A DNA stretch of 64,000 nt from Sphingopyxis sp. PAMC25046 (GCF_004795895.1 NZ_CP039250.1:248001-312000), one strand, 5' to 3'. Shown: positions 43,874 to 57,750, counted from the first letter of the stretch. Numbers and translations: made by a program. The notes: generated from the sequence alone by a model not told the origin.

Positions 43874-46186
43874 TCAGCGCGGCTGACCATATTGATCGGT
43901 GAGCACGTCGCGGCGGCCGACATGGTTCGGCGGGCTGACAATGCCTTCCTCCTCCATCCGCTCGATGAGGCGGGCCGCGCTATTGTAGCCGATGCGGAGT
44001 TGCCGCTGGAGCCAGCTCGTCGAGGCTTTCTGGCTCTCGGCGACGATCTGGCAGGCCTTCGCGTACATGCGATCCTCTGCGCTGTCGCCGCCGGCGGGGG
44101 CGCCCTCCATCGCGAAGCCGCCGTCCTCGGGATCCTCGGTGACGCTTTCGACATAGTCGGGGCGGCCCTGCCCCTTCCAGTGATCGGCGACCGCGCGCAC
44201 CTCGTCGTCGGAGACGAAGGGGCCGTGGATACGCGTGATCTGCTTGCCGCCGGGGACATAGAGCATGTCGCCCTTACCGAGCAGTTGCTCGGCGCCCGCT
44301 TCGCCCAAAATGGTGCGGCTGTCGATCTTCGATGTGACGTTGAAGCTGATGCGCGTCGGCAGATTCGCCTTGATCACGCCGGTGATGACGTCGACCGACG
44401 GACGCTGCGTCGCGAGGATCAGGTGGATGCCCGCCGCGCGCGCTTTTTGCGCCAATCGCTGGATCAGGAATTCGACCTCCTTGCCGGCGGTCATCATCAA
44501 ATCGGCGAGCTCGTCGACGATGACGACGATCTGCGGCAGCGGCTGGTAATCGAGCGTCTCTTCCTCATAGACCGGCTGGCCGGTCTCGGGGTCGTAGCCG
44601 GTCTGGACGCGGCGCCCGAGCGACTTGCCCTTGGCGAGCGCGCCGCGCACCTTGTCATTGTAGGAGGCGAGGTTGCGCACCGACAGCGACGACATCATCC
44701 TGTAGCGGTCCTCCATCTGCTCGACCGCCCATTTGAGCGCGCGGATCGCCTTCTTGGGTTCGGTGACGACGGGGGCGAGCAGGTGCGGAATATCGTCATA
44801 GACGCTCAGTTCGAGCATCTTCGGGTCGATCATGATCATCTTCACCTGGTCGGGGCCAAGGCGATAGAGCAGCGAGAGGATCATCGCGTTCAAACCGACC
44901 GACTTGCCCGAGCCGGTGGTGCCCGCGATCAGCAAGTGCGGCATCGGCGCGAGGTCGGCGATCATCGCGTCGCCGCTGATATTTTTGCCGAGGATGATCG
45001 GCAGCGCGCCGGTCTGGTCTTGGAACAGCGCGCTGCCGATGATTTCGTGCAGCACCACCGCTTCGCGCTGCGCGTTGGGCAGCTCGATGCCGATGACGGT
45101 GCGCCCCGGGATCGGAGCGATGCGCGCCGACAGCGCCGACATGTTGCGCGCGATATCGTCGGCGAGGTTCGACACGCGGCTCGCCTTGGTGCCCGGCGCG
45201 GGTTCGAGTTCGTACATGGTGACGACCGGGCCCGGACGCACCGCGGTGACGACGCCCTTCACCTGGAAATCCTCGAGCACCGATTCGAGCAGGCGCGCGT
45301 TGCGCTCGAGCGCCGCCTTGTCGATCTGGCCCGCCGGCCGGTCGGGCGCGGGGGCGAGCAGGTCGATCGAGGGCAGCTGGTAATTGGTGAACAGCTCGGT
45401 CTGCGGTTTGGGCCGGGGTTTCGAGGGCGCGCTACGCTGCGCGGGGTCGGCGATTTCGGGCGGCGCGCGGTCGACGGGCTCGGCCACGGCGCGCGGGCGC
45501 ACGGCGGGCTCCAGCGGGCCCGGCACCCGGTCGTCGGCGCGCGGCGCGCGGACGGGCTCGGCGATGCGGCTGCTAGTCGGGGCGGGCAATCGGAACCGCG
45601 ATGCCCAGCCCTTTTCGAGCCGGAGCGCGCGCCACGCGAGCCACAGCCCCAGCCCGACGAGCAGAAGGATCGTCGCGAAGCGGATCAGCGCCGCGGCGGG
45701 CTCGCCAGCCTGTGCGAACAGCGGCGCGATCGCGCCGCCGAGCAGCAGCGCGATGATCCCGCCCCAGCCCGCGGGCAGCGGCGCGTTGGTCGCCGGCGAC
45801 CAGAGCTCGGCGCCGAGCCCGACGAAGAGGATGCCGATAAAGCTGTAGGCGAGCTGGCGCGGCCAATAGGGCTGCGCCTCGCCGGTCCACAGCCGCCAGG
45901 CGATGATGCCCAGCAGCGGCAGCAACAGCGCGACGCCGACGCCGCCGATCGACAGGCCGAGGTCGGCGAACCAGGCCCCCGCGCTCCCCATCCAGTTGGA
46001 CGCGGTGCCGTGCGCCGCGGTGTTGAGCGCGGCGTCGGTGCTGTCGTAGGTGATCAGCGCGAGCGTCAGGAACAGCGTGAAGAGCCCAAGCGCCACCGCC
46101 GACGCGATCACCAGCGATCGCGCGATGCTTTGGCGGAAAACGGTGCGCCAATCGGCCTTTGCGGGTGCGGCCTTGCGGCTAGCCAT
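43874..46186 (-). CDS. ftsK: DNA translocase FtsK
   Basis: 770 residues. N-terminal four or five membrane helices (to about 190), a Pro/Arg-rich linker, and the motor. Walker A GTTGSGKSVGLN at about 422 and Walker B VVIVDELADLMM around 560 sit in the RecA-like beta domain; the C-terminal gamma domain (SWLQRQLRIGYNSAARLIERMEEEGIV) reads KOPS sites. It pumps the terminus through the septum for dimer resolution. Start ATG 46186 follows GGAAGAG; a much longer frame to 47659 overlaps the ubi gene and is not real. Confidence 0.95.
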   Translation of the reverse strand: MASRKAAPAKADWRTVFRQSIARSLVIASAVALGLFTLFLTLALITYDSTDAALNTAAHGTASNWMGSAGAWFADLGLSIGGVGVALLLPLLGIIAWRLWTGEAQPYWPRQLAYSFIGILFVGLGAELWSPATNAPLPAGWGGIIALLLGGAIAPLFAQAGEPAAALIRFATILLLVGLGLWLAWRALRLEKGWASRFRLPAPTSSRIAEPVRAPRADDRVPGPLEPAVRPRAVAEPVDRAPPEIADPAQRSAPSKPRPKPQTELFTNYQLPSIDLLAPAPDRPAGQIDKAALERNARLLESVLEDFQVKGVVTAVRPGPVVTMYELEPAPGTKASRVSNLADDIARNMSALSARIAPIPGRTVIGIELPNAQREAVVLHEIIGSALFQDQTGALPIILGKNISGDAMIADLAPMPHLLIAGTTGSGKSVGLNAMILSLLYRLGPDQVKMIMIDPKMLELSVYDDIPHLLAPVVTEPKKAIRALKWAVEQMEDRYRMMSSLSVRNLASYNDKVRGALAKGKSLGRRVQTGYDPETGQPVYEEETLDYQPLPQIVVIVDELADLMMTAGKEVEFLIQRLAQKARAAGIHLILATQRPSVDVITGVIKANLPTRISFNVTSKIDSRTILGEAGAEQLLGKGDMLYVPGGKQITRIHGPFVSDDEVRAVADHWKGQGRPDYVESVTEDPEDGGFAMEGAPAGGDSAEDRMYAKACQIVAESQKASTSWLQRQLRIGYNSAARLIERMEEEGIVSPPNHVGRRDVLTDQYGQPR

Positions 46187-46309
46187 GCTCTCTTCCGGTC
46201 CCTGTGAGTTGGTCCGGCGATATGCGCATGCAGCGGACTCGCCGTCAAGCGCGGCCCCGCGCTCGCCCACAGCCTTTCCAACCGCCCTGCCGCACGCTAG
46301 GGCGAAGCG

Positions 46310-47551
46310 ATGAAAGAAACGCTGCGCAGCGATGTCCTGATTTCGGGCGGCGGCCTTGTCGGCCAGGCGCTCGCCCTTGCCCTCGCCCGTCACGGCCTGT
46401 CGGTCCAGATCGTCGATCCCGCCGACCCCACCCGGACGATCGCCCCCGGCTTCGACGGCCGCGCCTCGGCGATCGCGAGCGCGACGTGGCAGATGTTCGA
46501 GGTGCTGGGGATCGCCGATCGCCTCGCAGGTCACGGCTGCCCGATCCGCGCCATCAAGGTGGGCGACGGCGCCCCCGACAGCGGCCGCGGCGGCGAACTC
46601 GACTTCGTCACCGCCGACGGCGACCCGCCGCTCGGCACGATGGTCGAAAACCGCCAGCTCCGCCTCGCGCTCGCCGCCGCGCTCGCCGATGCGCCGCTGG
46701 TGCGGTTCTGGATGCCGGCGACCGTCGTGTCGCGCGCGATCGACGGTCATGGCGTCACGCTGACGCTCGCCGACGGCACCACCCTTGCGGCGCCGCTGCT
46801 GATCGTCGCCGAGGGCCGCCGCTCGCCGACGCGCGACGCTACGGGGTTCAGCATCGCCAACTGGTCCTACCACCATCATGCGATGATCGGCGCGGTCGCG
46901 CACGAAAAGCCGCATGGCAATGTCGCGCACGAAATCTTCTATCCTTCGGGGCCGTTTGCCTTGCTCCCGCTCGTCGACGATGCGCAGGGGCGGCATCGCT
47001 CCGCCTTCGTCTGGACCGTATCCGAAAAGGATGGTCCCGGCTTTGCCAAGCTGGGTGAGCGCGGCTTCGCCGCCGAGCTCGAAAAGCGTGCGGGCGGCGT
47101 GCTGGGCGCGATGCAGCTCGTCGCGCCGCGCATGACCTATCCGCTCGGCTTCCACCACAGCGCCTCGATCGTCGCCGACCGCATCGCGCTCGTTGGCGAC
47201 GCGGCACACGGCATCCACCCGATTGCGGGGCAGGGGCTGAATCTCGGGCTGCGCGACGTCGCGGCGCTGACGGAAGTGCTCGTCGAGGGCGCGCGGCTGG
47301 GGCTCGACCTTGGCGACGCCGCGCTCCTCGCGCGCTACCAGCGCTGGCGCGGGCTCGACAATATGATGGTCAGCATCGCGACTGACGGGCTGACGCGGCT
47401 GTTCGGCATCCCGGGGCGCACCGCCGCCGCGATCCGCCGCACCGGGCTCGGCGCGGTGCAGCATATGCCGATGCTCAAGCGCTTCTTCATGGACGAGGCG
47501 CGCGGCGAGGCGGGCGACCTGCCGCGCCTGCTCGCGGGCGCCGAGGTCTAA
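46310..47551 (+). CDS. FAD-dependent ubiquinone-biosynthesis hydroxylase (UbiH/UbiF/Coq6 family)
   Basis: 413 residues. The FAD dinucleotide fold opens with DVLISGGGLVGQALALALARHGLSV; the second flavin contact is LVGDAAHGIHPIAGQGLNLGLRDVAAL, the family's GD motif, near residue 300. These class A monooxygenases hydroxylate the ring of ubiquinone precursors. The position hydroxylated (C5, C6 or C1) cannot be read here, so UbiH, UbiI and UbiL remain possible. Divergent from ftsK. Confidence 0.9.
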   Translation: MKETLRSDVLISGGGLVGQALALALARHGLSVQIVDPADPTRTIAPGFDGRASAIASATWQMFEVLGIADRLAGHGCPIRAIKVGDGAPDSGRGGELDFVTADGDPPLGTMVENRQLRLALAAALADAPLVRFWMPATVVSRAIDGHGVTLTLADGTTLAAPLLIVAEGRRSPTRDATGFSIANWSYHHHAMIGAVAHEKPHGNVAHEIFYPSGPFALLPLVDDAQGRHRSAFVWTVSEKDGPGFAKLGERGFAAELEKRAGGVLGAMQLVAPRMTYPLGFHHSASIVADRIALVGDAAHGIHPIAGQGLNLGLRDVAALTEVLVEGARLGLDLGDAALLARYQRWRGLDNMMVSIATDGLTRLFGIPGRTAAAIRRTGLGAVQHMPMLKRFFMDEARGEAGDLPRLLAGAEV

Positions 47552-47560
47552 ACGCAATCT

Positions 47561-47645
47561 TTCACTCCGTTCGTGGCGAACGAAGTCGAGACACCCTGCG
47601 GCGCGGCGCAAGGTCGATGGGCATCTCGACCTCGCTCGATGCGAA
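47561..47645. repeat. Imperfect inverted repeat, 'ttcgtggcgaacgaagtcgagac' type
   Basis: An arm with ttcgtggcgaacgaagtcgagac around 47570-47592 and a complementary arm gcatctcgacctcgctcgatgcgaa at 47621-47645. About three quarters of the bases pair. The type recurs in sphingomonad intergenic regions and probably forms a 3' stem after the ubi gene. Confidence 0.6.
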
Positions 47646-47755
47646 GGGGGTTTGGCCAAGTATTATTACCTAGGCCGCCGGCAGCCCGGCGCTAAGCATG
47701 ACCGCCTATCCCTACCCAAGCGGCAACCATGCCGCGGCAGGATGGGGGTAGGGCC

Positions 47756-48439
47756 ATGTCAGCAAAAAGCGATGCGCTCGAAACGGCGGTAACCGATTAT
47801 ATCCGGGCGCGAATGGCGCTCGACGCGGCGCCGGGCGCACGGACACGTGCGCTCGCCGATCGCAGCTTTGTGCGGCTCGCGGCGTTGGCGGGACCGCGGA
47901 TCCGCTATTTCACGCGCCGCTATGGTCTTACCGACGTCGCCGAGGATGCGGCGCAGGCGTGCGCGATCGCGCTCCACCGCGCCGCCGAACATTATGACCC
48001 CGCGCGGGCGCGCTTCACCACTTATGTGACCTGGCAATTCCGTGCCGAACTGCAGGCGCTGCGCCACCGCCTCCACGGCGACCAGCGCTGCGCGGGCCGC
48101 CGTCACGTCACCGCGACGCTGTCGATCGACGCGTTGCCGGCGGAAGACCGCGACGAGTGGCTGGTCGATCCCGCCGCCGAAATCGAAACCGAACAGGGCG
48201 CCGCCGACAATCTCGCCGTGCGTCTCGCCGACCGGCTGGTCGCGGATTGGGCCGACCGCCGCGGCGCCCGGTCATGCGGGCCGCGCGGCAATGCACGGCT
48301 TGCGGCCGAGAAGGAACTCGTTCGCCGCCATCTGACGGTAAGCGACGCCGCCGAACGTCTGCGCGAAAGCGACCGTCATATCGTGCGCCGGGCGCTCGCC
48401 GACATCGCCCGGCACGCGCCGGTCCGCAAGCTTCACTGA
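47756..48439 (+). CDS. Sigma-70-like protein of unknown class
   Basis: 227 residues. Residues about 45-115 match sigma region 2: SFVRLAALAGPRIRYFTRRYGLTDVAEDAAQACAIALHRAAEHYDPARARFTTYVTWQFRAELQALRH, with the core-binding and -10-recognition helices. A short acidic linker follows. The C-terminal SDAAERLRESDRHIVRRALADIARH keeps a region-4-like HTH frame but without the usual basic recognition helix. It may be a small alternative sigma factor or a sigma-derived regulator. Start ATG 47756 has GGGGGTAGGG upstream. Confidence 0.65.
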   Translation: MSAKSDALETAVTDYIRARMALDAAPGARTRALADRSFVRLAALAGPRIRYFTRRYGLTDVAEDAAQACAIALHRAAEHYDPARARFTTYVTWQFRAELQALRHRLHGDQRCAGRRHVTATLSIDALPAEDRDEWLVDPAAEIETEQGAADNLAVRLADRLVADWADRRGARSCGPRGNARLAAEKELVRRHLTVSDAAERLRESDRHIVRRALADIARHAPVRKLH

Positions 48440-48442
48440 AAG

Positions 48443-49093
48443 TTATTGCAGCGTCGCGCGCCCGTCGTCGCTGTCGAAGCGGCCGAAGAATTGCATAAGC
48501 TGGACGACGAGCTCGGCGCGCGCGTCGATCGGCGACGCTTCGAGCAGCGCCTGTTTCGCCGCGGCATCGAAGGGCGCGACCTGCGCGATGCCGTTGACGA
48601 GCGTCGCATCGTCGAGCTGGCCGACCGAATCCCAGTCGACGACATAGCCCTGTCGCTGCGCAAACCGCTTCGCCTCGCGTTCGAGGCTGGCGCGCTCGAT
48701 GCTCGCGAGCACGGCGTCATCCTCGCTTTCGACTTCGATCTCGGCCTCGACCTGCCGGAAGGGCGTCGTGACGTCGAGTTCGCGCCGGACGCGAAAGCGC
48801 GCGACGCCTTCGAGGACGAGGTTGAAGCGCCCTTCGTCGAGCGCTTCGACATCGATGATCCGCCCGACACAGCCGACGTCATAGAGCGCCGGCGGCTCGC
48901 GATCCTCTTCGCCCGGAATCTGGCGCGGCTGGATCATTCCGATCTGCCGGTCGCGCGCCAGCACCTCCTGCACCATCGCCGAATAGCGCGGCTCGAAAAT
49001 ATGTAGCGGCAGGTGTAGCCCGGGAAACAGCACCGCGCCGGTGAGCGGAAAGATCGCGATCCGCTGGATGGTGAGAGGCGCGTCGGTGTTCAT
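48443..49093 (-). CDS. Lon N-terminal (substrate-binding) domain protein
   Basis: 216 residues with no protease domain. IAIFPLTGAVLFPGLHLPLHIFEPRYSAMVQEVLA and YDVGCVGRIIDVEALDEGRFNLVLEGVARFRV are the LON-SB signature; the second half is helical. Stand-alone proteins of this type are common in alphaproteobacteria and are thought to bind proteins or peptides. The start overlaps the stop of the thioredoxin-TPR gene (TGATG), implying co-translation with a chaperone-like partner. Confidence 0.88.
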   Translation of the reverse strand: MNTDAPLTIQRIAIFPLTGAVLFPGLHLPLHIFEPRYSAMVQEVLARDRQIGMIQPRQIPGEEDREPPALYDVGCVGRIIDVEALDEGRFNLVLEGVARFRVRRELDVTTPFRQVEAEIEVESEDDAVLASIERASLEREAKRFAQRQGYVVDWDSVGQLDDATLVNGIAQVAPFDAAAKQALLEASPIDARAELVVQLMQFFGRFDSDDGRATLQ

Positions 49094-50004
49094 CAGCCGA
49101 AGAGGATCAGCGACAGACGGCGGCGCTGTGCGGCGACCCACGGGTCCTCAAGCCCGACGGCTTCGAACAGCGACAGCAATTTCGCGCGCGCCGCATCGTC
49201 ATTCCATTCGCGGTCGGCGCCGACGATGTGGAGCAGATTGTCGGCGGCGGCGTCGCGCTGCCCCGCGCCGATCTGCGCGCTCGCGAGGTCGAATCGCGCT
49301 TGGTGATCGCCGGGGTTCGCCGCGACCGCTGCCTCGAATGCGGCGAGTTCGCCCGCGTCGGGGGCATCGGCGGCGAGCGCAAGCGCGCTCTTCGCCTGCG
49401 CGATCGCGGGATCGGCCGCGATCTCGGCGGGCAGCGCGTCGAGCGCCGTCTGGGCATTCTCGACATCGTCCGTCAGAACGAGCGCGCGAATCAGCCCGCC
49501 GTGCGCCGCGGCATTGTCGGGCGCCATCTCGATGATCTGCGCAAAGATGCTCGCGGCGCGTGCGCCGTCGCCTTCGGCGAGCACGCTTTCGCCCATTTCG
49601 ATCAGCGGCGCGATCTCGACCGCCAGATCCTTCGCCGCGCTTTCGATCGGCAGTTGCGCGAGCAACTGGTCGAGAATCGCCTTGAGCTGGCTTTCGGTGC
49701 GCGCATTGGTCAGGTTGGCGACCGGCTGCCCCTGAAAGATTGCATAAACGGTCGGGATCGACTGGACCTGGAATTGGCCGGCGATGAAGCGATTCGCATC
49801 GACGTCGACCTTGACCAGGATGACGCCCTTGTCTGCATAGTCGGCGGCGACCTTTTCGAGCACGGGGCCGAGCTGCTTGCACGGGCCGCACCATTCGGCC
49901 CAGAAATCGAGGATGACCAGGCTGGTCATCGACGGGTCTACGACATCGCGGCGAAACGCTTCGACTGCTTCCTTTTCCTGCGGGTTCAGACCGAGAGTGG
50001 CCAC
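49093..50004 (-). CDS. Thioredoxin-TPR protein (CnoX/YbbN-like)
   Basis: 303 residues starting at GTG 50004, eight bases from AGGAG. Thioredoxin domain with LVILDFWAEWCGPCKQL (Cys39/Cys42), PTVYAIFQG as cis-Pro loop, followed by TPR-like helices (APLIEMGESVLAEGDGARAASIFAQIIEMAPDN, and a tail ending RRRLSLILFG). In CnoX proteins the thioredoxin domain protects clients from overoxidation and hands them to GroEL. The CGPC site is retained here, so it may be redox active. Couples to the Lon-N gene. Confidence 0.9.
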   Translation of the reverse strand: MATLGLNPQEKEAVEAFRRDVVDPSMTSLVILDFWAEWCGPCKQLGPVLEKVAADYADKGVILVKVDVDANRFIAGQFQVQSIPTVYAIFQGQPVANLTNARTESQLKAILDQLLAQLPIESAAKDLAVEIAPLIEMGESVLAEGDGARAASIFAQIIEMAPDNAAAHGGLIRALVLTDDVENAQTALDALPAEIAADPAIAQAKSALALAADAPDAGELAAFEAAVAANPGDHQARFDLASAQIGAGQRDAAADNLLHIVGADREWNDDAARAKLLSLFEAVGLEDPWVAAQRRRLSLILFG

Positions 50005-50197
50005 GAAACATGCTCCTGCTTTTTGATTTCCCGCCTTTTCCACGCCAGCGGAAAGGCCTCTTGCCTTGCTTATGTGGGATTTGCGGGCGATATGCCAACC
50101 CTTCGGAGAAAAAGCGCATTCAGGGGTTGCCGAGTCAAAAAGCCGGTGCTAATCGCCCGCCTCACCCGCTGGAACCGACCGGTTTCCAGCCGCCAGA

Positions 50198-50272
50198 GCG
50201 GGCGTAGCTCAGGGGTAGAGCACAACCTTGCCAAGGTTGGGGTCGAGGGTTCGAATCCCTTCGCCCGCTCCA
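50198..50272 (+). tRNA. tRNA-Gly(GCC)
   Basis: Cloverleaf: acceptor gcgggcg / cgcccgc, D arm agctcaggggtagagc, anticodon loop TTGCCAA (anticodon GCC), T arm gagggTTCGAATcccttc, and an encoded CCA at 50270-50272. It decodes GGC/GGU. It sits exactly where the metal-efflux region begins. Confidence 0.95.
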
Positions 50273-50467
50273 GTTTTCCTAACAATTTCAGACACTTACG
50301 CCGAATGGCGGCGTAATACGCGTCGTTACGTGGGCTCGATTTTTGCCTCGCGTAATAAGGACGTAATATGATGGGAGCGAGCTGTCGGGTGCCTCTAGGG
50401 CAGGATCGGCGACGTTGTTCGCAGAGGTCCGAACATTCTTCCGCCGATCCGACACGCCTCACATGCT

Positions 50468-51064
50468 CTAATCTTTCTGCTGTTTGGCCTCTTGGCGGGC
50501 GTCGCGAAGGATTTCGATGCCGCCCTTGATCGCGATCAGCGCAGTCGCAAATCCAACCAGAAGGTCCGGCCAGTTCGTACCGAGCCACCAGACGAGGACA
50601 CCCGCGATCAGGATGCCGCCGTTCGAGATGAAGTCGTTGTAGCTGAAGGTTGTCGCGGCTCTGAGGTTGACGTCCGGATCCTGAATGCGCTGCAAGAGCT
50701 TCAGACAAGCATAGTTCACCACCGCAGCGACGGCCGACATGATCATCATTGTCGGACCGATCGGTTCGCTGCCTTCGAAATAGCGCCGTCCTACATCGAA
50801 CAGGACGCCGGCCGCGAAGACCAGCAGCATGACACCCGATGCCGTGGCAGCACGGGTTTTCCATTTCAGGCCGTGGCTGAGCGCAACGAGGCTCAAGGCA
50901 TAGACCGCGGCGTCGGACAGATTGTCGAGCCCATTGGCGATGAGCGCGCTCGAATCGCCGAGCCCGCCGGTTACGAGGAAGGCGATCGCGATAGCCGAGT
51001 TCAGGACGAGAACGATCTGGAGCGTTCGCTTTTCGCGTTCGCTCCCGGATGCTTTTTCATTCAT
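50468..51064 (-). CDS. Short cation-diffusion-facilitator (CDF) transporter
   Basis: 198 residues with about six membrane helices and no cytoplasmic C-terminal domain. TM2 keeps DNLSDA, the DxxxD metal site; the TM5 counterpart is FSYND, where the expected HxxxD His is missing. It probably exports Zn or another divalent cation across the inner membrane, but the missing His makes this uncertain. Start ATG 51064 has GAGGAGC upstream. It lies after czcA1, with a terminator hairpin in between. Confidence 0.85.
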   Translation of the reverse strand: MNEKASGSEREKRTLQIVLVLNSAIAIAFLVTGGLGDSSALIANGLDNLSDAAVYALSLVALSHGLKWKTRAATASGVMLLVFAAGVLFDVGRRYFEGSEPIGPTMMIMSAVAAVVNYACLKLLQRIQDPDVNLRAATTFSYNDFISNGGILIAGVLVWWLGTNWPDLLVGFATALIAIKGGIEILRDARQEAKQQKD

Positions 51065-51099
51065 TGCAAGCTCCTCAATCCTCACCATCCCTAAAAGGA

Positions 51100-51123
51100 G
51101 GCGGAACCCGCTTGGGTTCCGCC
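51100..51123 (-). terminator. Terminator between czcA1 and the CDF gene
   Basis: A 10-bp perfect stem ggcggaaccc / gggttccgcc with a GCTT loop, followed on the minus strand by TCCTTTTAG. It sits between the czcA1 stop at 51182 and the CDF ribosome site, so the CDF gene may be mostly transcribed by its own promoter or by read-through. Confidence 0.75.
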
Positions 51124-51181
51124 CCAGTCAGCACTCTCGGTTGCCGCCGACAGGGGGGAATGGCGGCCATCCGGGAGTGTC

Positions 51182-55619
<4,438 letters not shown>

Positions 55620-55623
<4 letters not shown>

Positions 55624-56855
55624 GGAATATTCTCCGCAAGGGGAGCCGCATCGAAGCGGCCGGTCAGGCGATCGATCTCCGCGAGCAAATCGCGGTAGCG
55701 TGTCATGGCCTCGGCCCACTGACCCTGGATCTGGATGATGACGTCGGCGGCATCCTGTACGTCGGCGAACAGGAACCCGCCGCGGGCATAGCCTTCGCGC
55801 ACCTGGCCGAGCGTCTTCACCGCCTTGGGATAGACGTCGTTCATGATGCCCTCGGCCCGGACGCGTGCGGCGTCGGCATCGGCGCGCAGCGACGCGAGGC
55901 GCCGCAGCCGCTCGAGCCGGCTCGCTTCGGATTGGAACTCGAGCTGCCGCCGTTCGGCCTGCGCCCGGGCGATATTGCCCTGGTTGCGGTCGAACCGTCC
56001 GAGCGGGATCGAGATGCCGCCAAGAACGGCGACATCATTGGTCTCGCGAAGAAAGCGCGTGCCGCCCGAGACCGTATAGTCTTGGTGCGCACGGCTCTGC
56101 TCGACGACGACCTGCGCGCGGGCCCGGTCGACGGCGGCGTCGAAGACCGCCGCGTCGGCTTCGGCGAGCGGCGGATCGCGCGGATCGGGTTTCTCGATCC
56201 CCTCGGCGATAACGAGGCTGTCAGGCGTGCCGCCCCAGAAGGAGGTGAGCAATGCGCGTGCGGACTGCCGCTTCGCCTGGGCTTCCTTCAGGGCCAGTTC
56301 GGCTTCGAGAATGCGGGCATCGGCGCGCGTCTCGACGAAGAGCGGATCCTTGTAGCCGCGCACGCGCCTGATCGCTTCGGTCCGCATCTCCTTTTCAAGT
56401 TTGACGCGATCCTCTGCGATCCAGACCATCTGCTCGGCGATCTGGACGTCGATATAGGCGCGCTGCACTTCCTGGGCGATGTCGAGCCGGACGAGCCGCC
56501 ACTGCGCCTCGGCGAGAACGACACCGCGCTCGGCAAGCGCCATTCGCGCCTCGCGCTTGCCCCCGCGTTCGAGCGGCTGCGAATAGGTGACGGTGAGTTC
56601 CGATTGCCGGAACAGGCCATAGCCGCCCGTCCCGACGCCATTGTCCATGTCGACCGACACGGTCGGATTGGGACGGACGCGGGCTTGCAGCTGGTCGGCG
56701 CGCGCGGCGTCGACCCCCGCTTCGCCCGCTCTAAGCTCGGGCGATGCAGCGATGGCCCGCTCGACCGCCTGGTCGAGCGTTAGCGGCTGGGCCCAAACGG
56801 ACCCCGCCAGCAGCGCAGCCCCGGCCAACAGGGCGGCGCGCATATGGATATGCAT
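55620..56855 (-). CDS. czcC: TolC-family outer-membrane factor, CzcC-like
   Basis: 411 residues. Signal peptide (MRAALLAGAALLAGSVWAQ), then LTLDQAVERAIAASPELRAGEAGVDAARA and the long helices with periodic hydrophobics of the outer-membrane factor fold. The second half repeats the first, with SIPLGRFDRNQGNIARAQAERRQLEFQ. ATG 56855 has AGGAG nine bases upstream. Forms the exit duct of the czcCBA pump. The gap to the small secreted protein gene is 65 nt. Confidence 0.92.
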
Positions 56856-56920
56856 GAATGATCACTCCTGAACGATTCGACTGAGCGCAGGCCGAAAAGG
56901 GGCCGCGCGGCAGGCGGCGT

Positions 56921-57259
56921 TCAGGCGAGGGGAGGGTTCAGGGGCGGTGCGAGCGCGCGCGAAGCGAGGCGCGTCGCGGGCAACGCAAAGTGCAGGCCGC
57001 CGGAAAAACAGGACAGATCGTCATGACCCGAAAGGGCCTGATCGGATGCGACCGGGCAATTATGGTGACTGCCGTGGAGGTCGGCGTCCTGCTGACCTTT
57101 TTGCGTGTCCTTGTCCGACGCATGGCCCGGCTCGACATGGTGCGAAAGATGCGAATCCGTCGCATGGTGCGTCATGCCCGCCATCGCCGGCGCAGCATTG
57201 TGGAGCCCGCTGAGCAGCAGGATGAACACAAGCAACAGGCGAAGGGTAGCGCCGGACAT
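56921..57259 (-). CDS. His-rich secreted protein (CzcI-like)
   Basis: 112 residues from ATG 57259. The signal sequence RLLLVFILLLSGLHNAAPAMA precedes a His/Asp-rich mature part (THHATDSHLSHHVEPGHASDKD, and LHGSHHNCPVASDQALSGHDDLSCFSGGL). It matches the size and position of the CzcI/periplasmic metal-binding proteins that precede czcCBA in other bacteria. No defined domain. It would bind metals or sense them. Confidence 0.7.
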   Translation of the reverse strand: MSGATLRLLLVFILLLSGLHNAAPAMAGMTHHATDSHLSHHVEPGHASDKDTQKGQQDADLHGSHHNCPVASDQALSGHDDLSCFSGGLHFALPATRLASRALAPPLNPPLA

Positions 57260-57308
57260 GGTCGCGCCCCTAACAGCGAATGACCCGTTCCGGAAGTCCA
57301 AAACCGGA

Positions 57309-57713
57309 TCAATCGGTTCGCGCAGCGCGGCTCTCCGTCGACCGGGCCGTTTCGATCAGCGCTTCGAGGGCCTGCGGCATCGGCATCGGCTCGAAGGCGC
57401 TCACCCGCGCGCGACCATTATTCCCTGCGGGGAGGCGGCCGGTCAGCGAACCGAGCGGGACGAGCAGGAACCGCATTGCCTGACCGGTAGCTTCACGGGC
57501 ATCGCCGAGCTCGATCGCATAGCGAAACATGTGCCAGTGGGAGGCGAGATGCGCGCCCATATAGGGCTGGCTCAATATATGTTCCCATTCCAGCGCCTGC
57601 CACGCAGCGGCTTCATCTCCGATTCGGCGTGATTCGCAAAACAGGCGATATTGCTCGCGCAGCAGCGGCTCGATGACGGCCATGCTCACGGGATTTACTG
57701 TCGGCGGCACCAT
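57309..57713 (-). CDS. DUF3703 family protein
   Basis: 134 residues from ATG 57713. The core LFCESRRIGDEAAAWQALEWEHILSQPYMGAHLASHWHMFRYAIELGDAREATGQAMRFLLVPLG, with conserved EHI, H and GQ, and the tail RLPAGNNGRARVSAFEPMPMPQAL are those of DUF3703, a helical domain of unknown activity that often accompanies czc operons. It is the first gene after the MerR-type promoter. The start is set by the promoter position; the in-frame ATG 57683 is possible. Confidence 0.75.
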   Translation of the reverse strand: MVPPTVNPVSMAVIEPLLREQYRLFCESRRIGDEAAAWQALEWEHILSQPYMGAHLASHWHMFRYAIELGDAREATGQAMRFLLVPLGSLTGRLPAGNNGRARVSAFEPMPMPQALEALIETARSTESRAARTD

Positions 57714-57750
57714 CCTCTTTCCCCCTTTTTTGTGCAGGGCAGGCTCTTGC

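Noticed and set aside
43892..46207. A 771-residue plus-strand frame opposite ftsK.
   Set aside because: Shadow of ftsK, with the same arguments.
46187..47659. Upstream extension of ftsK to 1261 residues.
   Set aside because: It runs antisense through the Ubi hydroxylase gene; the start at 46186 has a good ribosome site and begins the membrane domain.
50070..50864. A 264-residue minus-strand frame crossing tRNA-Gly, considered as an integrase remnant.
   Set aside because: No tyrosine-recombinase residues (R-H-R-Y) can be seen and it overlaps the tRNA and the CDF gene.
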